Assembly (NCBI GenBank): GCA_009838975.1
Contig: VXQO01000079.1
Span: forward strand, 1-64,000
Direction: 5' to 3'
Length of the DNA: 64,000 bases
Source: Gemmatimonadota bacterium
Lineage (GTDB): Bacteria > Gemmatimonadota > Gemmatimonadetes > Longimicrobiales > Gaopeijiaceae
Shown one piece after another: positions 23,868 through 33,111 of this stretch (positions within the stretch are counted from its first letter, which is position 1; each line of letters begins with the position of its first letter). The notes below the pieces were generated by a model. That model made no database searches, was not told the DNA's origin, and saw only the letters and a program-made list of their open reading frames with translations. Made by a program: the position numbers and the translations under genes.

Positions 23868-25781
23868 ATGGGCGTAGATCTCGCTCCGCAGACTTCTCCC
23901 GAGGCGATCCGGGTATTCACCCGTGCGCTCCTTCGCGACATGCTGGCCATGGAGCGGTTGCTCGCCGAGGGCCACATCGAGTCGGGAATCCGTCGCTTCG
24001 GCGCCGAGCAGGAGATGTTCCTGGTCAACGAAGCGTGGAGGCCGGCACCGGTCGCGGTGGAGGTTCTCGAGGACCTGAACGACGAACCGTTCACGACGGA
24101 GCTCGCACGATTCAACCTCGAGGCCAACCTGTCGCCGCGCGTATTGGAAGGGTCGTGCTTCTCGGACATGCACGCGGAACTCGACGGATACGTCGATCGT
24201 GTCCGGGCAGCGGCCCGTCGGCATGGCTCGGAAGTCATGCTGACCGGAATCCTCCCTACGCTGGCCAAGTCGGACCTGTCGCTCGACAACATCACGCCGC
24301 GGGCGCGCTACTACGCTCTCAACGACGCGATGAACCAGGCGGGCGGCGGCGCCTTCCGGCTCCGGATCCGGGGCACCGATGAACTGATGATCCAGCACGA
24401 TTCGGTCATGCTCGAGGCGTGCAACACCAGTTTCCAGGTCCACCTCCAGGTTTCAGCGGAGGAGTTCGCCCACTTCTACAACGTTGCGCAAGCCGTTACC
24501 GGGCCTGTGCTTGCCGCGTGCGTGAACTCTCCTCTCCTTTTCGGTCGGCGACTGTGGGCGGAGACCCGCATAGCCCTCTTCCAGCAGTCGCTGGACACCC
24601 GGGGGGCTGATCTCCACCTGCGGGAAATGAGTTCGCGCGTGCGATTCGGCGGGCACTGGCTGGAGCGTTCCGCCGTGGAGCTCTTTCAGGAAGACGTGGC
24701 GGCTTTTCATGTCCTGCTGGCCACTCCGGTGGACGAGGACCCGCTCGCCGTGCTCGACGAGGGAGGCGTGCCGAAACTGAAGGCGTTGCAGCTGTTCAAC
24801 GGGACGGTCTACCGCTGGAACCGGCCGTGCTACGGCATCTCGAAGGGCAAACCGCATCTGCGCATCGAGTGCCGGGCTCTCCCCGCCGGCCCCACGACCC
24901 TCGACGAGATGGCAAATGCGGCTTTCTGGATCGGTGCCGTTCTGGGTGTCGCCCGCAAGTACCCGGATCTGACCGAGCGCATGGATTTCGACGACGCCAA
25001 GAGCAACTTCCTTGCCGCATCCCGACTCGGCCTTCGCTCCGGATTGGCCTGGCTGGACGGGGAAAGCGGCCCGTCCGACCGGCTGGTGCTGGAGACGCTG
25101 CTCCCGCTGGCCGAGGAAGGGCTTTCCGGGTATCCGATCGACGGAGACGAAGTGGCCCGCTATCTGTCGGTGATCGAGGAGCGTGTCGGGGCCGGAGTCA
25201 CCGGCGCGTCCTGGGCGCTGCGCTCGCTCAGCAAGCTCAAGAAGTCCGGAACCCGGGGAGAGCGTCTGGCGGCCATCACGGCGGCCACCGTTCGCCAGCA
25301 GATTGACGGAACGCCCGTCGCGCAATGGGAAACGGCCCAGATCCACGACGCGGGCGGATGGAAGCACCACTACATGCGCGTGGAGCAGTACATGACCACC
25401 GCGCTGACCACGGTGAACCAGGATGAGCTGGTGGAGCTGGTTGCGTACCTGATGGACTTTCGCGGGATCCGGCACGTCCTCATCGAGGACAGTGAACATC
25501 GCCTCGTCGGTGTGGTTTCCTACCGTTCCATCCTGCGGTTGATGGCCGAAGGCCGGACGCCTGCCGAAGCGGAGGCGATGCCCGTCAGCGATGTCATGGT
25601 GCGGGATCCCGTCACCATCGCCCCCGAGACGACCACCATGGACGCGATTCGGATCATGCGCGAGAAGAGGGTATCGGCGTTGCCCGTGGTCAAGGACGAA
25701 CAGCTGATCGGTCTTGTGAGCGAGACGGATTTCATGCCCATGGCCTATCATCTGCTCGAAGAGCGCCTGCAGGGAACCTGA
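23868..25781 (+). CDS. GCS2-type glutamate-cysteine ligase-like enzyme with two CBS domains
   Basis: The 637-aa product starts at ATG 23868 after GAGGAGATTGA. Residues about 15-380 resemble the GCS2 (EgtA/YbdK-like) carboxylate-amine ligase family, with the early FGAEQEMFLV nucleotide or metal motif and ETRIALFQQS and PHLRIECRALPAGPTTLDEM later. The family makes gamma-glutamyl amides using ATP. A helical linker leads to two CBS domains, about 503-560 (MRVEQYMTTALTTVNQDELV) and 575-637 (VSDVMVRDPVTIAPETTTMD), which usually bind adenine nucleotides and regulate their host. So the activity is probably gated by energy charge. The amine acceptor (cysteine or other) is unknown. The aspartoacylase-like gene follows after 2 bases. 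Confidence 0.82.
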   Translation: MGVDLAPQTSPEAIRVFTRALLRDMLAMERLLAEGHIESGIRRFGAEQEMFLVNEAWRPAPVAVEVLEDLNDEPFTTELARFNLEANLSPRVLEGSCFSDMHAELDGYVDRVRAAARRHGSEVMLTGILPTLAKSDLSLDNITPRARYYALNDAMNQAGGGAFRLRIRGTDELMIQHDSVMLEACNTSFQVHLQVSAEEFAHFYNVAQAVTGPVLAACVNSPLLFGRRLWAETRIALFQQSLDTRGADLHLREMSSRVRFGGHWLERSAVELFQEDVAAFHVLLATPVDEDPLAVLDEGGVPKLKALQLFNGTVYRWNRPCYGISKGKPHLRIECRALPAGPTTLDEMANAAFWIGAVLGVARKYPDLTERMDFDDAKSNFLAASRLGLRSGLAWLDGESGPSDRLVLETLLPLAEEGLSGYPIDGDEVARYLSVIEERVGAGVTGASWALRSLSKLKKSGTRGERLAAITAATVRQQIDGTPVAQWETAQIHDAGGWKHHYMRVEQYMTTALTTVNQDELVELVAYLMDFRGIRHVLIEDSEHRLVGVVSYRSILRLMAEGRTPAEAEAMPVSDVMVRDPVTIAPETTTMDAIRIMREKRVSALPVVKDEQLIGLVSETDFMPMAYHLLEERLQGT

Positions 25782-25783
25782 GA

Positions 25784-26866
25784 GTGGGGTCCAGCGCACA
25801 ATCACTCCCACGAGAGCCGGCCTCCCATCCCGATAGCGGTCTGATCGGATGGGTCGAGGGGGCATCGGAGGGCCCCCTCCTGTTGTGCATAGGGGGCCTT
25901 CACGGGAATGAGCCGGCCGGAGTCCAGGCATTGGAGGCTCTGATCGACCAGGTCCGGGCACGCCGCCGCGCAATGAAGGGGGACTTCGTGGCCGTGGTCG
26001 GGAATACCGCTGCCCTGGCTGCCGGTCGGCGCTTCCTGTCCTACGACATGAACCGTGCATGGACGGCAGGCCGGATCGATCTGTCGAGGAACGGGCATGC
26101 GCCGGCCGGCGGGCACCGGCGAGCCGCCGTGGATTTGTCGCCGTCCCGGCGCGGTGTCCACCCCCTCCGCGGGAGGCGGGTTTCCGCGCCTTCGCCGGAG
26201 GACCTTGAGATGGTCAGACTGCTGCACCTGCTCGACGTGATCGCCGAGCGCCGCCGGGGTCCGGTGCACGTACTCGACCTTCACACCACCTCGGGGCGCG
26301 GCGGGACCTTCACCACGACCGCGGATCTGCCGCGCAACCGCCGGTTTGCGATGGAGATCCCCGTCCCACTCGTGCTCGGTCTCGACGAGCACCTCGAAGG
26401 CACGCTCCTCGGCTATCTCGACCAGCTTGCCTATACCACCACGGTTTGCGAGTGCGGTCAGCACCAGGAACCCCGGGCGGTAACGAGGGCCCGGGCCGCG
26501 GTATGGCTGGCCGCGCGGGCGGCGGGACTCCTGCCGGAGACGGCGGTCCCGGAGGCGCGGCGGAGCTTTCGGATCATGCGTGCTGCGCGGGACCACCTCC
26601 CGAAGGTCTTCGAAACCGTACACCGCCATCCGGTTACATCGGCGGACCGATACCGGACCCGGCCCGGATTCGGCAACTTCCAGCTGATCCGCGCCGGGCA
26701 GATCGTGGGCGACGACCGGCACGGCGAAGTGGCCGCACCCCTGTCGGGAAGACTCCTGATGCCTCTCTATCAGGAACTCGGCGAAGACGGCTTCTTTGTG
26801 GTCCGCGAGGTCGCAGAGCGTCGCCGACCTGCTGACGGTGTTGATGGCCGGCTGACCGCGAACTGA
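25784..26866 (+). CDS. succinylglutamate desuccinylase/aspartoacylase-family zinc hydrolase
   Basis: The 360-aa product starts at GTG 25784 with AGGGA upstream. M14-like zinc ligands are seen in GGLHGNEPAG (His, Glu) and DLHTTSGRGG (His), with a likely catalytic Glu in TVCECGQHQ. The family removes acyl groups from amino acids. A loop of about 45 residues (near 100-145, Arg/Pro-rich) is longer than in AstE. It is almost certainly co-transcribed with the GCS2-CBS ligase two bases upstream, so the pair may make and break an acyl or gamma-glutamyl compound; the true substrate is not known. Confidence 0.82.
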   Translation: MGSSAQSLPREPASHPDSGLIGWVEGASEGPLLLCIGGLHGNEPAGVQALEALIDQVRARRRAMKGDFVAVVGNTAALAAGRRFLSYDMNRAWTAGRIDLSRNGHAPAGGHRRAAVDLSPSRRGVHPLRGRRVSAPSPEDLEMVRLLHLLDVIAERRRGPVHVLDLHTTSGRGGTFTTTADLPRNRRFAMEIPVPLVLGLDEHLEGTLLGYLDQLAYTTTVCECGQHQEPRAVTRARAAVWLAARAAGLLPETAVPEARRSFRIMRAARDHLPKVFETVHRHPVTSADRYRTRPGFGNFQLIRAGQIVGDDRHGEVAAPLSGRLLMPLYQELGEDGFFVVREVAERRRPADGVDGRLTAN

Positions 26867-26878
26867 AGCGCACAGCCG

Positions 26879-27586
26879 ATGTGCGGCCGCTTCACGCTTC
26901 ACGAAAACGCAGACGCGATCGCTGACGCCTTCGCTGCAGACGTCACACCCATCCGCACCACCCACCTTCCGCGCTACAACATCGCTCCGACCGAGGAAGC
27001 TCCCGTGGTGATCGCGGCCCGGGGTGGCCGGCGAGCCGGGCCCATGCGGTGGGGTCTGCTGCCACACTGGGCCAGGGATCCGCGGGCCGGGACCCGAATG
27101 ATCAACGCCCGCGCGGAAACGGTCGCCACTCGCAGCGCCTTCAGCGAATCGTTCCGGGCGAGGCGTTGCCTGGTCCCCGCCAGCGGGTTCTACGAGTGGG
27201 AATCACGACCGTCCGGAAAACAGCCCTGGTGGATCCATCGTCCCGGTGGGTCGCTTTTCGCCATGGCGGGGATCTGGTCGGTGTGGCGTGCCCCTGACGG
27301 TGCGCGGATCGCTACGTTCGCGATTCTCACGCGGTCGGCTCCCTCGTCGATCCGCTGGCTGCACGACCGGGTTCCGGTCGTCCTCGAGGACACCGTCTGG
27401 GACGACTGGCTTGCGCGCGGCAGCACCACCCCGGTATTGAACGCGGTGCTGGACGGTGCCGGGCAGCCCGAACTGCAACTCCACCCGGTGTCGCGCGCGG
27501 TCAATCGCGCGGGATGGGACGAGCCCGCGTGCATCGAGAGGGTGGAACCCGGGGAGCCGGGCCTGGGGATTCAGCTCGAACTCTAG
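26879..27586 (+). CDS. SRAP-family abasic-site DNA-protein crosslink protein (YedK/HMCES)
   Basis: The 235-aa protein shields abasic sites in single-stranded DNA by covalent attachment. The catalytic Cys2 (MCGRFTL) becomes N-terminal after Met removal. The other known site residues are present: Asn76 (MINARAE), Glu106 (GFYEWES) and His162 (WLHDRVPVVL), corresponding to Asn75, Glu105 and His160 of E. coli YedK. It starts 12 bases after the aspartoacylase-like gene and converges with the aminotransferase gene, 4 bases away. Confidence 0.95.
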   Translation: MCGRFTLHENADAIADAFAADVTPIRTTHLPRYNIAPTEEAPVVIAARGGRRAGPMRWGLLPHWARDPRAGTRMINARAETVATRSAFSESFRARRCLVPASGFYEWESRPSGKQPWWIHRPGGSLFAMAGIWSVWRAPDGARIATFAILTRSAPSSIRWLHDRVPVVLEDTVWDDWLARGSTTPVLNAVLDGAGQPELQLHPVSRAVNRAGWDEPACIERVEPGEPGLGIQLEL

Positions 27587-27590
27587 CTTG

Positions 27591-28763
27591 CTAGCCGGAG
27601 GCGCCGGTGGGAAGGGGGGTCCGCGCGGCGTCTCGGCCGAACTCCCGGGTCTGCAACGATTCGAACGCGTCGCCGAGGCGGTCAAGCGCATGTTGGAGTT
27701 CGTCTTCGGGAGGGCCGAAACCCAGGCGCATCGTGGATTCGATCCCGAAGTGGGCGCCGGGCACGATGAGCAGACTGCGCTCAACCCGAAGTCGTTCGGC
27801 GAGTTCCAGCGAACCGATGTCCGCATCGTAGCGGACCATCGAGATGGCACCGGCGTCCGGGGGGGTGAAGCTGAACAGACGGTCGTGGCGCGCCGCCCAC
27901 CTCGCGAGGAGATCCAAGTTGCGCCGGATGATCGCGCGCGTGCGCTCCAGGATCTTCGGCCGCACGGCGGGGGACAGGGCGATTCTGCCCAGAGCGTCGG
28001 AGACCGACGGTGGCGCGATGGTGGTGTAGTCGGTGCGGGCCCACAGGCGCTCCACCACATCTTCGGGTCCCACCACCCAGCCGAGCCTCACCCCTGGAAG
28101 CCCGTAGGCCTTCGACAACGAATTCGTGACCAAAACGCGGTCATAGCGCCCCCAGAAGGTCGGGACCGGGTCGGAACCCACCTCGGCTCCCCGGTACACT
28201 TCATCCGAGAGGATCCACGCTCCATGCGTGTCGGCCAATGAGACGATGTCGTCCATTTCGTTCGACGTGAGGGCTACACCGGTGGGGTTGTTGGGGTGAG
28301 TCACGAGTATGAACCCCGCACCCGCGCGAAGAGCCGTTTCGAGCTGGTCCAGATCCGGTCGCCAACCGGCCTCCTCCCGGAGGTGGAACGGAATCGCTCC
28401 CCCGCCGAAGTTCCTGATCAGTCCCGGAACCTGCATGTAGTTGGGGAGCATCACGGCCGCCGACCTGCCGGGCCGGGCCAGCTCCCAGAACGCCACGAAG
28501 TTGGCTTCGGCCCCTCCGATGGTGACCACGACCGACCTGTCCGTTGCGCCGGGATGCAGGGACGCGATCAGCGCTCGCAACTCGTCCGTACCGTTGGACT
28601 GGCTGTAGCCGAGCCCTACGTCCGAAAGGTCCACCGATCCTCCCGCGTATGACAGCAGTTCGCCGACCGTCAGCGGATGGACGCCGCTCTCGGAGAGGTT
28701 GTAGTCCACCCTGTGCTCGTAGGTGGACTGCCATCGTTCCATCTGAAACGGGATGAATCCCAC
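27591..28763 (-). CDS. PLP-dependent aminotransferase, class I/II
   Basis: The 390-aa fold-type I enzyme has the PLP Lys in NSLSKAYGLPGVRLGW, plus THPNNPTG and SDEVYRGAE. The GTG start at 28763 has AGGAG nine bases upstream and gives VGFIPFQMERWQSTYEHR; the frame continues upstream to 28910 but would invade the divergent M16 start region. The likely substrate is an amino acid, and no specificity is readable. It is divergent from the M16 peptidase gene with 117 bases between starts. Confidence 0.87.
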   Translation of the reverse strand: MGFIPFQMERWQSTYEHRVDYNLSESGVHPLTVGELLSYAGGSVDLSDVGLGYSQSNGTDELRALIASLHPGATDRSVVVTIGGAEANFVAFWELARPGRSAAVMLPNYMQVPGLIRNFGGGAIPFHLREEAGWRPDLDQLETALRAGAGFILVTHPNNPTGVALTSNEMDDIVSLADTHGAWILSDEVYRGAEVGSDPVPTFWGRYDRVLVTNSLSKAYGLPGVRLGWVVGPEDVVERLWARTDYTTIAPPSVSDALGRIALSPAVRPKILERTRAIIRRNLDLLARWAARHDRLFSFTPPDAGAISMVRYDADIGSLELAERLRVERSLLIVPGAHFGIESTMRLGFGPPEDELQHALDRLGDAFESLQTREFGRDAARTPLPTGASG

Positions 28764-28880
28764 GGTGCCGGCTCCTGGCTGGTTTTCGGTTGGTTGTGGA
28801 CGCTGTCGCCAGTGGATAGGCTCAAGAGTCACCGGAACACCCGGCAGCGGGTGCCGAACGGAATATGGGGAGGTGGGGGC

Positions 28881-30152
28881 GTGCGAGGAATGATCGAAGT
28901 CGAAGAGCACACGCTGGCCAACGGGCTAAGGCTGGTGATGGCACCGGACCTGACGACGCCGGTCACGAGCGTCAACCTGTGGTACGGGGTCGGTTCGCGT
29001 AATGAAGCGCCCGGCCGAACGGGTTTTGCCCATCTGTTCGAGCACATGATGTTCCAGGGTTCCGCCCACGTGCCCAGAAACGGACACTTTCAGCTCATCG
29101 AGGAGGTGGGTGGATCGGCAAACGCGACCACCTGGTTCGACCGGACCAACTACTTCGAGACGGTGCCTTCGCACCACCTCGACCTGGCGTTGTGGCTGGA
29201 GTCGGACCGAATGGGATGGATGCTTCCCGCGATGAACGGCGAGAAGCTGGAGAACCAGCGCCAGGTCGTCATGAACGAGCGAAAGGAGCGCTACGACAAC
29301 CAGCCCTACGGCGACTGGGACGAGCGCATCCAGGCTCTCCTGTTTCCGGAGACTCACCCCTACCATCACAGCGTGATCGGAACGCTCGAAGACATTGCGG
29401 CCGCCACGCTGGACGATGTCCGCGACTTCTTCTCCACCTACTACCTTCCCAACAACGCGGTACTCTCGATCTGCGGCGACTTCGACCCCGACCACGCGCG
29501 CGACCGCGTCGAGCACTACTTCGGCGCCATCCAGCCCGGGCCGGATCCCCCGGCGATTCCCGGGATCGATCAGATTCCTTTCTCGACCGGGGCTACACTG
29601 CGAGAAGACGTACCCGGGGCCGTGCCCCTGCCGAGGGTCTACGCCGCGGCGCGGGTTCCTCCCTTCACAACCGACCTCTTCTATCCCGGGGATGTCGTGG
29701 CCCACTGCCTCGGCACCGGCAGGACCTCGCGCCTGTACGACCGCCTCGTGCGGCGTCGACTGGCAAAGTCGGCCTCGTGTCATCTCCTGCCGCTCACGTC
29801 AGGCGCGAGCCTCTTCATGGTCATCGCAACCGGCTTTCCGGACACCGACGTGGACGACCTCGAAACCGCAGTCACGACGGAACTCGACAACGCGGTCACA
29901 CTGACCGAAGAAGCCGTCGAACGGGCTGTCACGGGAGCGGAAACACGCATGCTGAGGGCCTTGCAGCAGGTCGCGACGCGAGCTGACCTGCTCTCGATGT
30001 ATGCCACCCACTTCGGCGACGCCACGCGCCTCAACGACGATCTTGGGCGTCTGCGCCAGGTCACTCTCGATGAAGTGCGCAGCTGGAGCCGGAACCATCT
30101 GAATCCCGGGAATCGGGCACTCGTCCGCTACATCCCGGAACAATCCTCGTGA
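28881..30152 (+). CDS. M16 (insulinase-type) zinc peptidase, catalytic subunit
   Basis: The 423-aa product carries the inverted zinc motif HLFEHMMF (HxxEH) with a downstream Glu in NERKERYDNQPYGD, typical of M16B peptidases. The start GTG 28881 has GGGAGG seven bases upstream; ATG 28890 is a close in-frame alternative with worse spacing. M16B enzymes act as pairs, and the next gene encodes the non-catalytic partner, overlapped in GTGA. No clear signal peptide is seen, suggesting a cytoplasmic location. Confidence 0.9.
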   Translation: MRGMIEVEEHTLANGLRLVMAPDLTTPVTSVNLWYGVGSRNEAPGRTGFAHLFEHMMFQGSAHVPRNGHFQLIEEVGGSANATTWFDRTNYFETVPSHHLDLALWLESDRMGWMLPAMNGEKLENQRQVVMNERKERYDNQPYGDWDERIQALLFPETHPYHHSVIGTLEDIAAATLDDVRDFFSTYYLPNNAVLSICGDFDPDHARDRVEHYFGAIQPGPDPPAIPGIDQIPFSTGATLREDVPGAVPLPRVYAAARVPPFTTDLFYPGDVVAHCLGTGRTSRLYDRLVRRRLAKSASCHLLPLTSGASLFMVIATGFPDTDVDDLETAVTTELDNAVTLTEEAVERAVTGAETRMLRALQQVATRADLLSMYATHFGDATRLNDDLGRLRQVTLDEVRSWSRNHLNPGNRALVRYIPEQSS

Positions 30153-31507
30153 CCGGCCGCGGCAAGCCTCCCCCCCCGGGACCGATTCGCCCCTACGAGT
30201 TCCCTCCCGTGGCCGACGAGCCACTTGGGAACGGAATGCGTGTGCGGGTCGTGCAGAAACAGCCCCTCGGCCTCGTCACCGCCATGGTTGTGCTGCGCGC
30301 GGGGGAATCCGCGGCCCCGGCCGGCTGCGAGGGCCTGGCGGTGCTCGCCGGAGATGCCCTCGAAGGAGGGACCACGCGCCTGTCGAGCGTCGAACTCGCA
30401 TGCCGGCTCGAGGATATCGGAGCGAGTTTTGGTGCCGCGACCGGATGGGATTCCACCACCGTCGCCGTTTCATGTCTTGCGGACAACCTGGTCGATGCCC
30501 TGCCGCTGCTCGCCGAAATGGTGCGATCGCCGGCGTTCGACCAGGCGGAGTTCGATCGGTACAAGGCTCAGCGTCTGGCGACGGCGGCACACCGCCGCAT
30601 GGACCCCGCTTCTCTTGCCGCCGATTTCCACGCGCGCAGCATCTATGGTGACGGAGATACCTACGCGCGCCCCCTGGGTGGCACGGAGGCTTCTCTCGGA
30701 GCCCTTGAGGCCGACCACGCCCGTCAGTACGCCGCGGCTCGCTACGGGCCCGCACGGGCAGCGGTGGTCGTGGTTGGAGATGTGGAGAGTGAAGAAGTGC
30801 GGCAACTTGCCGACCGGGAATTCGGGGACTGGGGCGAACAGTCCGCCAACCCGCCCGAGGCGGTCGTTGCCGGGCGTGAGCCCGGACGCTCGATCCATGT
30901 GGTCCATCGGCCCGGTTCCGTGCAGTCCGAGATTCGGGTCGGGCATGTCGGCGTTTCGCGTTTCATCGAGGACTACCTCCCTCTGACAGTGGTGAACCTC
31001 GTGCTCGGAGGCTCTTTCTCGTCGCGCCTCAACCTCAACCTTCGTGAGCATCACGGCTTCACCTACGGGGTCCGCTCCACGTTTGCGGCCCGCCGGAACC
31101 GCGGTCCCTTCGTGGTTTCGACCGCAGTCGAGAACTCGGTGACTGCAGCGGCGGTGCGGGAGATCTTCAGAGAGGTCGAAGCGCTCTCGGAGTCGGGTCC
31201 AACGGCGGACGAGGTCCAGACCGCGACGAGCTACCTGGCGGGCGTGTTTCCGCTGCGGATGGAGTCCACGGGGCAGGTTGCCTCCCGGATCGCGGGATTG
31301 ATCGTCTTCGGCCTTCCGGTGGACTACTATCGGGACTACCGGGACAGAATCAGGGAGGTCACGCGTGAGCAGGCCGTGGCAGCCGCCCGGCGTCACATCC
31401 GGCCGCGTGAACTGTGTACCGTCGTGGTTGGCGACGCCGAGGCCGTCGCCCCCGGGCTCGAGGATCTCAAGATCGGTCCGGTGACGATTCACGACCTGCA
31501 AAGCTGA
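30149..31507 (+). CDS. M16 peptidase, non-catalytic partner subunit
   Basis: The 452-aa protein has the M16 fold but no HxxEH: the equivalent helix reads GLAVLAGDALEGG. It keeps the C-terminal substrate-binding Arg/Tyr element LREHHGFTYGVRS, which in M16B heterodimers is supplied by the inactive subunit. GTG start and a 4-base overlap with the catalytic subunit argue for stoichiometric production. It is expected to form a heterodimer degrading short peptides. Confidence 0.9.
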   Translation: MTGRGKPPPPGPIRPYEFPPVADEPLGNGMRVRVVQKQPLGLVTAMVVLRAGESAAPAGCEGLAVLAGDALEGGTTRLSSVELACRLEDIGASFGAATGWDSTTVAVSCLADNLVDALPLLAEMVRSPAFDQAEFDRYKAQRLATAAHRRMDPASLAADFHARSIYGDGDTYARPLGGTEASLGALEADHARQYAAARYGPARAAVVVVGDVESEEVRQLADREFGDWGEQSANPPEAVVAGREPGRSIHVVHRPGSVQSEIRVGHVGVSRFIEDYLPLTVVNLVLGGSFSSRLNLNLREHHGFTYGVRSTFAARRNRGPFVVSTAVENSVTAAAVREIFREVEALSESGPTADEVQTATSYLAGVFPLRMESTGQVASRIAGLIVFGLPVDYYRDYRDRIREVTREQAVAAARRHIRPRELCTVVVGDAEAVAPGLEDLKIGPVTIHDLQS

Positions 31508-31517
31508 GGGCTTCCGC

Positions 31518-32102
31518 ATGGCCGAAGATCGCAGCGCCTGCGTCTCGACCAGGGTCGTGCACGATGGCAGGGTCGTTCACCTGAGCGTCGACAGCGTCAG
31601 GTTTCCCGACGGGTCCCTGGGCGAGTTGGAACTGGTGCGCCACCGGGGCGCGGCGGCCGTTCTGCCGGTGTTCGCGACGGACCGCGGAGCTGAACCGGAC
31701 GTCCTGTTGCTGCGACAGTATCGCTACGCGGCGGGAGGCGTCATCTGCGAGGTTCCCGCCGGGATCATTGAACCGGGCGAAGAGCCGGACGATTGCGCCC
31801 GTCGTGAACTGGAGGAGGAGACCGGCTACCGCGCAGCGCGTCTGGTCGAACTCACCACCATCCATACCACGCCTGGGTTCACGACCGAGCAGATCCATCT
31901 CTACGCGGCCTTCGGTCTGACGCCCGGCACGGGGAGAACCGACCCGGACGAGTTTCTGGAGGTGGAGCGAATGCCCCTTTCGCGCGCGCTCGACCTGATC
32001 CGCACCGGTGAGATGACCGATGCGAAGTCGATCGTGACCATTCTCTTCGCCTCGCGGTTCCTGTTTCGGTCTACTGGCGGAGACGCTCTCGAGCACCCCT
32101 GA
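31518..32102 (+). CDS. Nudix hydrolase, ADP-ribose pyrophosphatase type
   Basis: The product is 194 aa. A complete Nudix box (GX5EX7REUXEEXGU) starts at GIIEPGEEPDD and continues RRELEEETGY. The preceding LLLRQYRYAAGG and the following TTPGFTTEQIHLY match the ADP-ribose/sugar-nucleotide group. It should hydrolyse ADP-ribose or a similar nucleoside diphosphate with magnesium. It follows the M16 pair by 10 bases and probably belongs to that operon. Confidence 0.9.
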   Translation: MAEDRSACVSTRVVHDGRVVHLSVDSVRFPDGSLGELELVRHRGAAAVLPVFATDRGAEPDVLLLRQYRYAAGGVICEVPAGIIEPGEEPDDCARRELEEETGYRAARLVELTTIHTTPGFTTEQIHLYAAFGLTPGTGRTDPDEFLEVERMPLSRALDLIRTGEMTDAKSIVTILFASRFLFRSTGGDALEHP

Positions 32103-32181
32103 GCTTCCCGCGGGGGCTCGCGTTCCGGACGGCACTCGCCAGCGGGGCGGGTCGCGGCCCTGGGGCGTGGTGTCTTACACG

Positions 32182-32249
32182 CGGGAGGCCGGTGTCACCT
32201 CCCGAGGACAGGTGCTCGGCAAAAGCCAGCGTTTTAGCCGCCTGAGCAC
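32182..32249 (+). promoter_or_regulatory. two consecutive hairpins before the ECF sigma gene
   Basis: Hairpin 1: CGGGAGG (32182-32188) pairs with CCTCCCG (32198-32204) over a 9-base loop. Hairpin 2: GTGCTC-GGC-AAAA (32212-32224) pairs with TTTT, GCC and GAGCAC (32232-32249), with small bulges. No T-run follows either, so a standard intrinsic terminator is not shown. It could end the Nudix operon or be a structured 5' leader of the sigma gene, which begins 100 bases later. The rest of the 247-base gap holds two TCCGGA palindromes at 32306 and 32319. Confidence 0.3.
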
Positions 32250-32349
32250 TGGCACGCTTCATGCTCGGGGGAATCGGTGACTTGAAAACGCCGATGTGAT
32301 TCGCGTCCGGACAACATATCCGGATCATCACCGAGAGGATGGTGGGATC

Positions 32350-32988
32350 ATGGGACACACAAACCCGATTCTCGCTGACCGGACAACCACCAGCCGGGGC
32401 AGGGCGAGACTCGCCGAACTGGAAGACAACCAGGTCGTGCAGCGTTTCCTCGACGGGGAACAACGTGCCTTCAACGAGTTGGTGCACCGATACGACAAGC
32501 GCCTCCAGAACTTCGTGTATCGTACGATCGGCGATCGTGAGCGCGCCGAGGACCTGATCCAGGAAACCTTCGTTCGCGTGTATCGCCACATTCACAGGTT
32601 CGACCAGACCCGGAAGTTCTCCACCTGGATCTATACCATCGCCGGGAACCTGGCGAAGAACGAACTGCGCAACCGGTCCCGCAACCCCCTGGTGCTCTTT
32701 CAGTCCCTGATGAAGAACTGGGAAGCGGACTTCCGCCCGTTGGAGTGGGAAGACCCGAAAACACGCCCGGACGACCTCTACCGCAAGCGGTTCCTCCGCC
32801 AGAAGGTCGACGAGGCCGTATCCCTCCTGTCGGAACATCACAGGGTGGTCTTCGTCCTGCGGGAGCTGCACGGGAAGACCTACGAGGAGATCGCCGAGAT
32901 TACCGATTGCACGCTGGGGACGGTAAAGAGCCGCTTGAACCGGGCCAGGAACAGGTTCGCGCGCATCATTGCTCCGATGATCAAGTAG
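32350..32988 (+). CDS. ECF-type RNA polymerase sigma factor
   Basis: The 212-aa sigma factor has region 2 (FNELVHRYDKRLQNFVYRTI, then AEDLIQETFVRVYRHIHRFD and FSTWIYTIAGNLAKNELR) and region 4 (LSEHHRVVFVLRELHGKTYE, TLGTVKSRLNRARNRF). ATG 32350 follows GAGGATGGTGGG. A 23-residue polar N-terminal extension precedes region 2. The next gene has an anti-sigma zinc motif, so the pair is likely a sigma/anti-sigma module responding to envelope signals. Confidence 0.93.
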   Translation: MGHTNPILADRTTTSRGRARLAELEDNQVVQRFLDGEQRAFNELVHRYDKRLQNFVYRTIGDRERAEDLIQETFVRVYRHIHRFDQTRKFSTWIYTIAGNLAKNELRNRSRNPLVLFQSLMKNWEADFRPLEWEDPKTRPDDLYRKRFLRQKVDEAVSLLSEHHRVVFVLRELHGKTYEEIAEITDCTLGTVKSRLNRARNRFARIIAPMIK

Positions 32989-33111
32989 CGCGGTCGGAAC
33001 AAGGCCAGAACAGGGGGACAAAAGGGAACATCAGGCATTCGCGGCGGTATACAACGTGTACGCCGGAGGGCACCTGCAACCCGCTACTCGCGCGCTGGCG
33101 CGTCCCGCCCC

